From NCBI RefSeq assembly GCF_036894955.1, contig NZ_CP145905.1, forward strand, positions 4,854,501 to 4,918,500: a stretch of DNA of 64,000 nt, in the 5' to 3' direction. The notes beneath the pieces were generated by a model that was not told the origin of the DNA, made no database searches, and saw only the letters and a program-made list of their open reading frames with translations. Of the stretch, positions 8,719-16,916 are shown in pieces. This stretch comes from Paenibacillus sp. KS-LC4. GTDB taxonomy: Bacteria; Bacillota; Bacilli; Paenibacillales; Paenibacillaceae. Both the position numbers and the translations under genes were made by a program. Position 1 is the first letter of the stretch. Each line of letters starts with the position of its first letter.

Positions 8719-9399
8719 ATGCATACCGTGCTTGTTGTAGATGATGATTCGGAGATTAGAGATGTCATCCATGTCTACTTACGAAATGAAGGATATCGAG
8801 TCATTGAAGCCGCAGATGGTCTGGAAGCTTTAGCTGCCATACAATCTGAATCCATCCAGCTTGTCATTTTGGATGTGATGATGCCGCGGATGGATGGCAT
8901 TCAAGCCTGCTTTAAAATTAGAGAAATATCGAATATCCCCATTATTATGCTGTCGGCCAAGGAAGAAGACATTGATAAAATTACAGGCCTAACGACTGGC
9001 GCAGATGATTATATGGTGAAGCCATTTAACCCATTAGAGCTGCTGGCTCGAGTAAAAGCCCAACTGCGGCGGCAATCGCTAATTGGAAAAGAAGAGTATG
9101 ACTCGCTTATTTTAATCAAGGATCTTGTCATTGATAAGAATAAACATTCCGTTAAGCTGAAAGGCAAGGATATATCCTTGACCCCTCTGGAGTTCGCTAT
9201 TCTGGTGCTGCTTGCCAGCCGTCCCGGGCAAGTATTCGGCGCTGATAAAATATACGAAAGCGTATGGAAGGAGCCTTACGGTTATTCAGACAATACCGTC
9301 ATGGTACATATTCGTAATTTGCGGGAAAAATTAGAGGAGCGCCCAAGAGAGCCTCAATATATTAAAACGGTATGGGGAGTTGGCTACAAAATTGAATGA
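8719..9399 (+). CDS. OmpR/PhoB-family response regulator (VanR-like)
   Basis: This is a 226-aa cytoplasmic regulator. The receiver domain (1-115) has the acidic pair in VVDDDSEI, the phospho-acceptor Asp in LVILDVMMPRMDG, Thr/Ser in IIMLSAKEE and Lys in DDYMVKPFNP. The C-terminal winged helix (130-226) shows LTPLEFAILVLLASRPGQVF, NTVMVHIRNLREKLEE and TVWGVGYKIE. The start has AAAAGGAG 9 bases upstream. The stop overlaps the start of the sensor kinase gene. By family it activates envelope-related genes, plausibly the upstream DedA/methyltransferase pair or itself. Confidence 0.93.
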   Translation: MHTVLVVDDDSEIRDVIHVYLRNEGYRVIEAADGLEALAAIQSESIQLVILDVMMPRMDGIQACFKIREISNIPIIMLSAKEEDIDKITGLTTGADDYMVKPFNPLELLARVKAQLRRQSLIGKEEYDSLILIKDLVIDKNKHSVKLKGKDISLTPLEFAILVLLASRPGQVFGADKIYESVWKEPYGYSDNTVMVHIRNLREKLEERPREPQYIKTVWGVGYKIE

Positions 9400-10498
9400 C
9401 TCGGTGCAAAAGCCAAAACGCCAGAAAAAAATTCAAGTTAACATTTTGAGCCGTATCGCCCTAAGTATCATCATCTCTGTTTTTATAAATAATTTTCTTA
9501 TTTTGCTTTTTGAAAAGATAGGCACCTCCATGGAATCGCCTTGGCTGCTCTCTTTTTTTCCTTATCTGATCACCCCGATATTTATGGTCATTTTTATTTT
9601 GACCTTTCTAATTTTAACTAGACGTATCGTTAAGGATTTAATTACCCTTGAGCGCGGGCTGCAATTTATTACTGAAGGGAATTTGAATTATCGGGTAGCT
9701 GTCAATCGGCATGATGAGCTTGGCCGAGTTGCCTATAACATTAATCGTATGACAGAGCGCCTTGAGCAGCAAATCGTGAAGGAACGTGAATTAGAGAAAT
9801 CTCGTATGGAGATGATTACAGGCATTTCACATGACCTGCGAACGCCTCTGACCAGCATCATCGGCTATATCGAGCTTTTGAAATCAGAGTCCTATAAAGA
9901 TAAGGACGAATATTCGCGTTTTGTTCAAAACACATATAACAAAGCGATTCATTTAAAGAAGCTGCTTGATGATTTATTTGATTATACCCGCCTTAGCTCG
10001 ATCGAAACGAAATTGGATTTAAAACGGATTGACGTGCATCAGCTGCTGTATCAGCTGCTTTTTGAATTTGAGCCTATCGCCCAGGAAAATAATCTTCAGA
10101 TTGAAACTGATATCGGCAATACGCCCCTGCTTGCTCGCATAGACAGCGAAAAAATGGCCCGAGCCATCGAAAATCTTTTGATGAATGCGCTGAAGTACTC
10201 CATAAAGCCGGGAACCATCCGCATTTTTATGAAAACGGACAAAAATCATATGACTATTGTAGTCGAAAATAAAGGGCAGCCTCTTACACAGGAGCAACAA
10301 AATAAGCTCTTCGACCGCTTTTATAAAGTAGACCACTCCAGAAGCAATGATGGCATACAAGCGAGTGCCGGGCTCGGCCTTTCGATTGCCAGAAACATTA
10401 TTGAGCTGCATGGCGGAACCTTAACCCTTGATCATAAAAACAGCATTTTCAGGTTTAAGCTGACTCTGCCTTTGGAGGATAAACCCGATATTGTTTAG
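9380..10498 (+). CDS. Sensor histidine kinase (VanS-like)
   Basis: This membrane kinase of about 370 aa pairs with the preceding regulator. Two transmembrane segments (about residues 25-45 and 58-82) enclose a very short loop, which suggests intramembrane sensing. A HAMP domain follows (RRIVKDLITLERGLQ to RMTERLEQQI). The histidine box is MITGISHDLRTPLTSIIGYI, and the ATPase domain has the N box ENLLMNALKYS and the G2 box SAGLGLSIARNIIELHGG. The start is uncertain: TTG at 9380 or at 9392, both inside the end of the regulator gene, so the two genes are translationally coupled. Confidence 0.92.
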   Translation: MATKLNDSVQKPKRQKKIQVNILSRIALSIIISVFINNFLILLFEKIGTSMESPWLLSFFPYLITPIFMVIFILTFLILTRRIVKDLITLERGLQFITEGNLNYRVAVNRHDELGRVAYNINRMTERLEQQIVKERELEKSRMEMITGISHDLRTPLTSIIGYIELLKSESYKDKDEYSRFVQNTYNKAIHLKKLLDDLFDYTRLSSIETKLDLKRIDVHQLLYQLLFEFEPIAQENNLQIETDIGNTPLLARIDSEKMARAIENLLMNALKYSIKPGTIRIFMKTDKNHMTIVVENKGQPLTQEQQNKLFDRFYKVDHSRSNDGIQASAGLGLSIARNIIELHGGTLTLDHKNSIFRFKLTLPLEDKPDIV

Positions 10499-10583
10499 AA
10501 AGAAATTTGTAATATCAATCTCTTTGCTGATTGGAGAATATTTTTTCTATACTCCACAATGCTCTACTACGAAATTTCCAGTT

Positions 10584-10627
10584 AAAAAAAGAGACCCCTA
10601 GCCCGCTGCCAGCAGGCTTCGAATCTC
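10584..10627 (-). terminator. Probable terminator of the secreted-protein gene
   Basis: On the reverse strand an outer GAGA/TCTC and an inner CCTGCT-GGC-AGCGGG stem precede seven T (10590-10584). It lies 65 bases after the stop of the leftward gene at 10692. The structure has internal loops, so confidence is moderate. Confidence 0.5.
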
Positions 10628-10691
10628 CGATGCTTTCGATATAATCCATTTAAATCTTTATCTACTGTACTTATTAATTGTTCAGTTCATC

Positions 10692-11120
10692 TTAAATGAT
10701 AACAATAAAATAAGTATTCGGTGAGTATCCACTAATTTGGGCTCCAATTTCAATATTTACAACGGCACCTGGATTACACACAATGTCGTAGCGATAATAG
10801 CCAAATTCCTGTACTACCGGGTTAATCAACTGCACGCCTGTTGCATTAATAGAGCCTGGAACATAGTTAAAGCCATCGGGACTATCCACAATTAGCGTAT
10901 ATGTTCTAGTGTACGAAAACGTATTCGTAAATTTGAAATAATCTTTATCCCCAGGCGTTAAAGTAGGAAAAGACCAATCTCCCGCACTAAATATGTGCGG
11001 ATTGCTTGCACTATCAGGCTCAAACGGCGGGACATACACAGCGGCACTCGCACTTGCCGGAAGCACAAGCACTGCAACTAGAATAAATGTACTTAACATA
11101 GCCATTAGTTTTTTCTTCAT
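10692..11120 (-). CDS. Secreted protein of unknown function
   Basis: This is a 142-aa protein with a clear Sec signal peptide: MKKKLMAML, then a hydrophobic core, then cleavage after ASASA near residue 27. The mature part of about 115 residues is beta-rich and aromatic (DYFKFTNTFSYTRTYTLIVD, then GYYRYDIVCNPGAVVNIEIG). It contains one Cys, no transmembrane anchor and no recognisable catalytic motif. It resembles a small single-sandwich secreted domain. It stands alone between two terminators. No function can be assigned from sequence. Confidence 0.75.
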   Translation of the reverse strand: MKKKLMAMLSTFILVAVLVLPASASAAVYVPPFEPDSASNPHIFSAGDWSFPTLTPGDKDYFKFTNTFSYTRTYTLIVDSPDGFNYVPGSINATGVQLINPVVQEFGYYRYDIVCNPGAVVNIEIGAQISGYSPNTYFIVII

Positions 11121-11352
11121 AAATTAACGTCTCTCCCTATACACTCTCATATAATGGACTGGCCAGTCACGTATATAAAATTACCATTTTTGTTATTAAT
11201 TATAAATAGATATTTGGTATCAAATTCCTTTTTTTAACATCTTAAACTTCCTCTTTTTTCTCTTGTTTTCTTTCTTTACTCCCTCGTTTCCCCCTGTTTC
11301 TACAAGTGCTAACAATGACAGCAATCGACAGGGTCAAAATAACTTAAATCGG
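11121..11352. other. Intergenic region with promoter-like AT-rich sequence
   Basis: This interval separates the leftward secreted-protein gene from the terminator of the GH112 gene. It is AT-rich with long pyrimidine runs on the plus strand (11240-11290). I see no gene or RNA in it. The promoter of the secreted-protein gene should lie in its first 100 bases. Confidence 0.4.
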
Positions 11353-11412
11353 AATAATGCAAAAAGGCAGCAGGCAGCCCATATGAGCTGCCTGCTGCCT
11401 TTTTGCATTATT
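11353..11412 (-). terminator. Strong bidirectional terminator
   Basis: A perfect inverted repeat of about 25 bp (AATAATGCAAAAAGGCAGCA... mirrored on the other side) has a 10-base loop. The A/T runs lie within the stem ends. It sits 45 bases downstream of the leftward GH112 gene. Confidence 0.9.
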
Positions 11413-11456
11413 TGTTCTACATTTGGACAACTTGCAGATTCATTCGTGTTCTATTT

Positions 11457-13622
11457 TTATGAACCGCCAATCGTCCTGATCATCGTATCATACGGAGCTA
11501 GCTCAAACGTCTGCTGTCCATATTCCGTATCAATGGTCGTGCTTTGCGGCTGGTCGCTGTTGTTAATTGCAACGAGCATTTTACTTTCCGGGTAATACGC
11601 GCACTCTGTATATAGGTTGTCGGTCAGGTATTTTGTTTCATGCTGCTCGTTGCCAGCATAGCGGAGCAGGTTCAGCAGCAGGCGAGTATTTTCCAAGCTT
11701 AATTCGAATGAAGGAAGATAGATTCCCTTACCTTTGCCGAAAGCATGTATGGACAGCGTGATTTTTCCGTCCGACTCCTGTGCCACAGTAACTGATCCAT
11801 CAGTAAGGTAAATCCCCTTCTTCGCTTTAATGCTTGCCCCGACAGGGATCAGACCATGCTCATCGCTGGCCTCATAAGTCCACCTGCCATGAACGACTCT
11901 GGCACCGGTATCCTCATCCACACCGAGAATATGGGCCATTCTGAAAAAGCTGTCATACCCTTCAACCGCCGAAGGCTGGTTAACCCCAATAAACGTACCA
12001 CCCTCATACACCCATTTGGTCAGGATGTCCACGCATTTGCTGTCGTTCCAGTGATATCCGCCGCTCCAGGCTGAGCCGGCCGAGCCTGCATTGATCACCA
12101 CATCATAATCTTTCAGCCTTCCTTGGCGAATATCCTCAAAATCAATGAAGCCCACCTCGACCGGCAAGCCAGATAGCGCCTCATTAATATGAATCAGATC
12201 ATGCATATAGGTCTCATGAAAATGGCCCGACAGCGTCCATGATCTCAGCTTGCCCCAGCTGTGCAGAACAGCAACCTTCGTCTTGATCTGATAAGGCTTT
12301 CCTTGCTGATGCAGCTCCTTGATTTCCCTAAACTCATTGGCAATCTTCTCGATATAATCGCAGAAATCCGGGTACGGCTCTACGAGATGCAGGTAGCCGC
12401 CCAAGCCAATTCGATCAATCGGCTCTCTTAGCAAAGCCCTGCGAATATTAATCCAGTATTTTTTGGCATCCAGTGTCGGATCGCCGCCCTCCATGAAGGT
12501 AGGCAGCCCGCCTAAGCCGACCGGGAACAAATAAGGATGCAGCCGGATTTCATGCGTGTCCACCTTGATCCCTGAGCACATCCTTGCTTCGTAACCCGAG
12601 AATACGCATTTGATCATCCCGTCGAAGCCAAACTCCTGAAAGCGGTCATTATAAGGCTCCATGCCGACCCAGCTGTCATCGTAGAAAACGTAGGCCAGCT
12701 TGCCGTGCTGATGGACAATGTCAATCAACCGCTTGCTGAAGCCGATGACAAAATCATTAATAAAAGCCATCCAGTCGAGCTTGCGCTGCTCCGCGGGCAT
12801 ATGACTGACGCGATATTTGCCGCCATTTACAAAGTCCTCGGCCGTCAGCGAATAGCCGTACTGCTTGGCGAACAGGTCAAGCGCCTTGGCGCTCACCGTA
12901 AAATCATAGGAGCCCCAATCCGAGAACAAATGGCGATTGCGCTCGCTGCTGCCCCAAATCCAGGCAAAATTATAAAATAAGGAGGTGAACCGAACGACCG
13001 TCGTTTCCTTATGCTGAGCGCACCAGTTTTCCATCCAGTTCAGCATATACGCCTGCGTATCTGCGTACATCGGATCAATCTGCATGAGATGCTCTTTAGT
13101 CCAGTTATTCGTGGTGTGATTATACATGGAGATTTCTTCCCAGATCCGGTAAGCCATGAAGCTCACCGTATATTTATGCCAAGGCATAATTCCGGTAAGG
13201 ACGACATTTCCCGTTTCGCGATCATAGTTCCACTGGTCTCGCGGAACCTCCTCCCCAGTCGTTCGGTCAACCACTTGCCAATATTTAAACGCTTCCTTGG
13301 AGTCATTTACTTTGAACTGCTCAGCGAAGAAATCCTCCATCACATAGATGGTTAAGTAATCCTGCACGGCTACCTTCGGATGCGTAATTAAAAAACACTG
13401 CTGGAGCTTATCCAAATTTTGCGATGCCCATTCATTATGGTCTCTAACGATACAGATTGTAGAATAGATCCCATACCCTGCATGGATGATTTCATCGGAC
13501 AGCTTCGTACCATCGCTGTCACGAATGACGTCAGCGCCCCAGCGCTCGGCTAATTCCAAGGTCAGTGCCTCATAGCCGGATTCACCCGGAAGGGTAAAGG
13601 CCCCCGTCGTTTTTTTCGACAA
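11457..13622 (-). CDS. GH112 beta-galactoside phosphorylase (galacto-N-biose or galactosyl-rhamnose type)
   Basis: This 721-aa cytoplasmic enzyme has the size of family GH112. The N-terminal FTLPGESGYEALTLELAERW and GADVIRDSDGTKLSDE are the family signature. The TIM-barrel part holds RFTSLFYNFAWIWGS and YVFYDDSWVGMEPY, and the C-terminal part has a glutamine-amidotransferase-like fold (VVINAGSAGSAWSGG). GH112 enzymes split a beta-galactosyl bond with phosphate to give galactose 1-phosphate. The adjacent GH105 gene makes D-galactosyl-beta-1,4-L-rhamnose, from rhamnogalacturonan, a plausible substrate, whereas lacto-N-biose is the animal-glycan alternative. The start is TTG at 13622, with GGAGG 8 bases upstream. 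No signal peptide is present, so it acts on imported disaccharide. Confidence 0.88.
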   Translation of the reverse strand: MSKKTTGAFTLPGESGYEALTLELAERWGADVIRDSDGTKLSDEIIHAGYGIYSTICIVRDHNEWASQNLDKLQQCFLITHPKVAVQDYLTIYVMEDFFAEQFKVNDSKEAFKYWQVVDRTTGEEVPRDQWNYDRETGNVVLTGIMPWHKYTVSFMAYRIWEEISMYNHTTNNWTKEHLMQIDPMYADTQAYMLNWMENWCAQHKETTVVRFTSLFYNFAWIWGSSERNRHLFSDWGSYDFTVSAKALDLFAKQYGYSLTAEDFVNGGKYRVSHMPAEQRKLDWMAFINDFVIGFSKRLIDIVHQHGKLAYVFYDDSWVGMEPYNDRFQEFGFDGMIKCVFSGYEARMCSGIKVDTHEIRLHPYLFPVGLGGLPTFMEGGDPTLDAKKYWINIRRALLREPIDRIGLGGYLHLVEPYPDFCDYIEKIANEFREIKELHQQGKPYQIKTKVAVLHSWGKLRSWTLSGHFHETYMHDLIHINEALSGLPVEVGFIDFEDIRQGRLKDYDVVINAGSAGSAWSGGYHWNDSKCVDILTKWVYEGGTFIGVNQPSAVEGYDSFFRMAHILGVDEDTGARVVHGRWTYEASDEHGLIPVGASIKAKKGIYLTDGSVTVAQESDGKITLSIHAFGKGKGIYLPSFELSLENTRLLLNLLRYAGNEQHETKYLTDNLYTECAYYPESKMLVAINNSDQPQSTTIDTEYGQQTFELAPYDTMIRTIGGS

Positions 13623-13634
13623 ATGGATTCCCTC

Positions 13635-14654
13635 CTATTTCACCATATCGGATAGAAAAGCGAGTGCTAAGCCTTGCCCCCAGCCTTGAATCCAATCTTT
13701 TGGAATGTTGCGATACCCTTCACGGTCCTTCATGACGGCCGTACCGCCAGAAACACCAAGCACTCGTCCATCTGCGCTTATATTTTCCAAAATGCCCTTG
13801 AGCGCCTTCTGCACATATTTCGTATGCAGCGGATTGCCATTATTGATCATAGCCGCCGCAATGCCGCAGGATGCAGATACCTCCTCATAGGATTCCTCGT
13901 CATCAAGCAAGGTTCGCCACAAGCCATTCTCCGTCTGCACAAGCTTCAGTGCGGCCAGTTGGTCCCGAACCGAGCACTCTACGTCCATGCATTGCGGGTA
14001 CAAATACCATTCCTTCAAAAGCGGCTTAACCTGCGACATCGTATAGGCGCCCCAAGCATTCGCTCTCGCCCAGTAAAACCCGGACATATGATCCTGCTTC
14101 ACATTATTGTAGCCGTGGTACCAGAGCCCGGTGCTAGGGTTTTGCAAATATTTAATATGCCAGTAATATTGATTCAGAGCATCCTCAATCATCGCCTGAT
14201 CCTGAAGCTTGCTGCCTACCCGCAGCAGGAAAAATGCCGCCATAAACAGCGTGTCCGCCCACGCCTGCTCGGGAAAATCGTTAGAAATGGATACGGTATG
14301 CTGCAGCACATGGTCCCCGAATCTCAGCGCGCTATTTTGCAGATAATCAACCTTGCTCATGACAATGTCCCAATATTTCTGGTTGCCCGTCTCTTCATAT
14401 AAGGTAATCAGCACATGGCCCATCGCACAGGTGTTGACCGTCCAGTCCGGCAAGCCCAGCTCCATATATTCATCCGCCCAACTGATAAGCTTGTCCAAAT
14501 ACTCTTTATTTCCAGTTGTCTGGTAAGCTCTGGATACGCCGTAATAAGCGACTCCACAGGGCCAGTCCCATGTTAAATCCATAGCCAACGTTTTTTTGGC
14601 AACCTGATCAATCACACTCAATATTTCTTCTCTGTCATAGTTAATTTGCAGCAT
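13635..14654 (-). CDS. GH105 unsaturated rhamnogalacturonyl hydrolase
   Basis: This 339-aa cytoplasmic (alpha/alpha)6-barrel enzyme has the usual GH105 length. Recognisable segments are TWDWPCGVAYYGVSRAY, the Asp-bearing AWADTLFMAAFFLLRVG, the His region TGLWYHGYNNV and the hallmark GFYWARANAWGAYTMSQV. The family removes the unsaturated galacturonic acid from rhamnogalacturonan oligosaccharides made by lyases, yielding an end exposed for further breakdown. The start is the ATG at 14654, 9 bases after GAGGGGA. It is 12 bases upstream of the GH112 gene and clearly in one operon, divergent from an AraC regulator. Confidence 0.9.
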   Translation of the reverse strand: MLQINYDREEILSVIDQVAKKTLAMDLTWDWPCGVAYYGVSRAYQTTGNKEYLDKLISWADEYMELGLPDWTVNTCAMGHVLITLYEETGNQKYWDIVMSKVDYLQNSALRFGDHVLQHTVSISNDFPEQAWADTLFMAAFFLLRVGSKLQDQAMIEDALNQYYWHIKYLQNPSTGLWYHGYNNVKQDHMSGFYWARANAWGAYTMSQVKPLLKEWYLYPQCMDVECSVRDQLAALKLVQTENGLWRTLLDDEESYEEVSASCGIAAAMINNGNPLHTKYVQKALKGILENISADGRVLGVSGGTAVMKDREGYRNIPKDWIQGWGQGLALAFLSDMVK

Positions 14655-14886
14655 GTATAAAAATCCCCTCTCCCTCGCATATGCCCTCAAAGGTAGTTAA
14701 GAGCCATCTGACATATTGTAAACGCTTCATAATCTCTATTGTAAGCAGTAAAATGTTCTATATCTAAGCGTATTCGCAGAAAAAATGTGCAATTTCAATC
14801 ATTTATTCCTGCCCTTTCATTGAATTTAGAAGCCCTTTCGCCTATAATCAACTCAAATTAACGTATGGAGAATGGGAGCGTCGAGC

Positions 14887-15828
14887 ATGCCCAGAAAAAA
14901 GAAGCCTGTCATTGAATACCGCCACTACAGCCTGCCCATCAGCTTCCCTGTCCTGCTGTTAAGCGGAGAACGCTGGCGGATTTCAGATATTAAAAGCGAG
15001 CATCTTCATTTCCACAATCATTTGGAAATTGGCATCTGCTATTCGGATAGCGGCAGCATGGAGATTAAAGGAGAAACCGTCCCTTTTAAAGCGGGAGACG
15101 TGACCTTTCTTCCCAGATATCTCCCGCACACGACATATAGCGCGCCTCGCACAGCCAGCCTGTGGTCCTATCTCTTTTTTTCACCGGAGGAGCTGTTTCA
15201 CTCTTCCTTTAAAAGCGCTTACAGTAGCTTCGAGCCGAATTTGTTAAGAATGCAGGGAAAAAACTACATTTTAAATAAGGAGCAGTACCCTAAGGTATAT
15301 ACTCTTGCGACGTCGATTGTAGAGGAATTGCAGCAGCAAAAGCCGTATTATCAGGAAAGCGCCTACGGCTTGCTGCTATCCCTCTATATCGAGCTCATTC
15401 GAATTCATTCCGCGACTGAAATAGGGGCTGAACAAGAGGCGGAGCATAGTATGAAAAATGACTTTGTCATCTCTCCCGCGCTAGAATATATGATGACAAA
15501 CTATATGACCTCTATTACCATTGATTTTCTGGCTGAGCTATGCCACTTAAGCACGACTCATTTCCGCAGAAAATTTCATGAAATAATGGGCAGCGCCCCT
15601 CTGGATTTTCTGAACAGCACCCGAATCGAGGAAGCCTGCAAGCTGCTCAAAAGCTCTGACGCCTCCATTCTCTCGATTTCCGAGCAGGTCGGCTTTCATT
15701 CCATTTCCAGCTTTAATCGCAGCTTTTCTAGGCTTATGGAAGCAACGCCGAAAGAATGGCGCAAAGGGGCTAAATCGGAGGCGCAATCAGCGAAGGCATC
15801 CATATTGGCATTTAAGGGCTGGGTTTGA
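14887..15828 (+). CDS. AraC-family regulator, divergent from the GH105-GH112 operon
   Basis: This is a regulator of 313 aa. The N-terminal cupin-like domain has HLHFHNHLEIGICYSDSGSM and FKAGDVTFLPRYLPHTTY. The C-terminal helix-turn-helix pair reads TIDFLAELCHLSTTHFRRKF and ILSISEQVGFHSISSFNRSF, ending ATPKEWRKG. The start is the ATG at 14887, with GGGAG 8 bases upstream. Its position, head to head with the GH105-GH112 operon over a 230-base gap, makes it the likely activator of that operon, responding to a sugar product. Confidence 0.9.
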   Translation: MPRKKKPVIEYRHYSLPISFPVLLLSGERWRISDIKSEHLHFHNHLEIGICYSDSGSMEIKGETVPFKAGDVTFLPRYLPHTTYSAPRTASLWSYLFFSPEELFHSSFKSAYSSFEPNLLRMQGKNYILNKEQYPKVYTLATSIVEELQQQKPYYQESAYGLLLSLYIELIRIHSATEIGAEQEAEHSMKNDFVISPALEYMMTNYMTSITIDFLAELCHLSTTHFRRKFHEIMGSAPLDFLNSTRIEEACKLLKSSDASILSISEQVGFHSISSFNRSFSRLMEATPKEWRKGAKSEAQSAKASILAFKGWV

Positions 15829-15926
15829 GTCGGTCGCAATAGAGGGCAGTACAGCAGCATGTGGCAATCATCGGTTGGCTGCTGGCGTGGCGGACAAGCT
15901 GTATTTTCACAAAAAGGAGAACATGT

Positions 15927-16808
15927 ATGGACATTCCCAAAGGCACCTACGGCTTTCGGTTTGCCGAGGATAAGGAGCTGCAGCTGTGCGTATTGTATGC
16001 GGCTGGATATGACGCGATTACCGATTCTGCTTACTGCTGGGATGGCCTGGAGCGGAATGATGGGCCTCTTCTATTGTTCCAATACACCCTATCAGGTGAG
16101 GGTGTGTTTGAATCGGACAATCGGATTCATCGGGTTACTGCCGGGCAGGCTTTTCTCGCTGAAATTCCCGGTCCCCACCGCTATTACTACCATCCGAACT
16201 CGAAAGAGCCTTGGCAGTTCCTGTTCCTGCTGCTGCGGCCCAACCTAATTTTGCCCCATTGGCGCAAATTTTTGCAGGCTGCGGGTGAAGTGCCCCCTTT
16301 GCCCATAGACTGTGCGCCCGTCCGGCTGTCGCGGATGATTGTGGCGGATGCAGGGGCAGGAAGAATAACTGATCCCCTCATTGCCTCCTCCTACGTCTAT
16401 CAATTCGTAACCGAGCTCGCCAGAATGCAGGTAACGACGCTGCGGGACAGGGAGAACTGGTCATTGAGCATCAGGCTCGCCGCCGAATTTATAGAGCACC
16501 ACTATGCCCAGATGATCAGTATGGATCAGCTCTCCGAGCATGTTTCCCTGTCCAAATACCATCTGATCCGCCGCTTCTCGGCTAGCACAGGTCTAACGCC
16601 CGGCGCTTATTTGACTCGCGTGCGGATAGAGAAGGCTATGGAGCTGCTGCGGGGAACGAGCCTGAGCATGGAAGCGATAGCCGAGCGAATTGGCTACTCC
16701 AGCGGGAGCTACTTCATTAAGGCGTTCCGCAGCCTGACCGGGCTTACACCAGGTGAATTTCGGAGCGGAAGCGAAAGCCTTAGCTACAGAAGGTTATTTT
16801 TCGATTAA
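15927..16808 (+). CDS. Second AraC-family regulator, upstream of GH27
   Basis: This is a 293-aa regulator with a cupin-like sensor half (LLFQYTLSGEGVFESDN, AGQAFLAEIPGPHRYYY). The C-terminal DNA-binding half reads SMDQLSEHVSLSKYHLIRRF and SMEAIAERIGYSSGSYFIKAF, with end motif GLTPGEFRSG. The ATG at 15927 has AGGAG 7 bases upstream, and longer in-frame starts lack a site. It lies 108 bases before the GH27 gene in the same direction and probably controls it. The N-terminal domain differs clearly from that of the AraC gene just upstream, so this is not a recent duplication. Confidence 0.9.
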   Translation: MDIPKGTYGFRFAEDKELQLCVLYAAGYDAITDSAYCWDGLERNDGPLLLFQYTLSGEGVFESDNRIHRVTAGQAFLAEIPGPHRYYYHPNSKEPWQFLFLLLRPNLILPHWRKFLQAAGEVPPLPIDCAPVRLSRMIVADAGAGRITDPLIASSYVYQFVTELARMQVTTLRDRENWSLSIRLAAEFIEHHYAQMISMDQLSEHVSLSKYHLIRRFSASTGLTPGAYLTRVRIEKAMELLRGTSLSMEAIAERIGYSSGSYFIKAFRSLTGLTPGEFRSGSESLSYRRLFFD

Positions 16809-16916
16809 CCGCAATATAGTGCTATTGGTCTTGAAATATTACTGTAGATATCACCAATCTCCTTTACTATGATGGAATTATAAAGAGCAATAATTAATTA
16901 GTAGAGGAGCATCACT

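Noticed and set aside
13674..14402. 242-codon open frame opposite the GH105 gene
   Set aside because: The frame is a shadow of the GH105 coding strand, with no ribosome site and no protein-family features.
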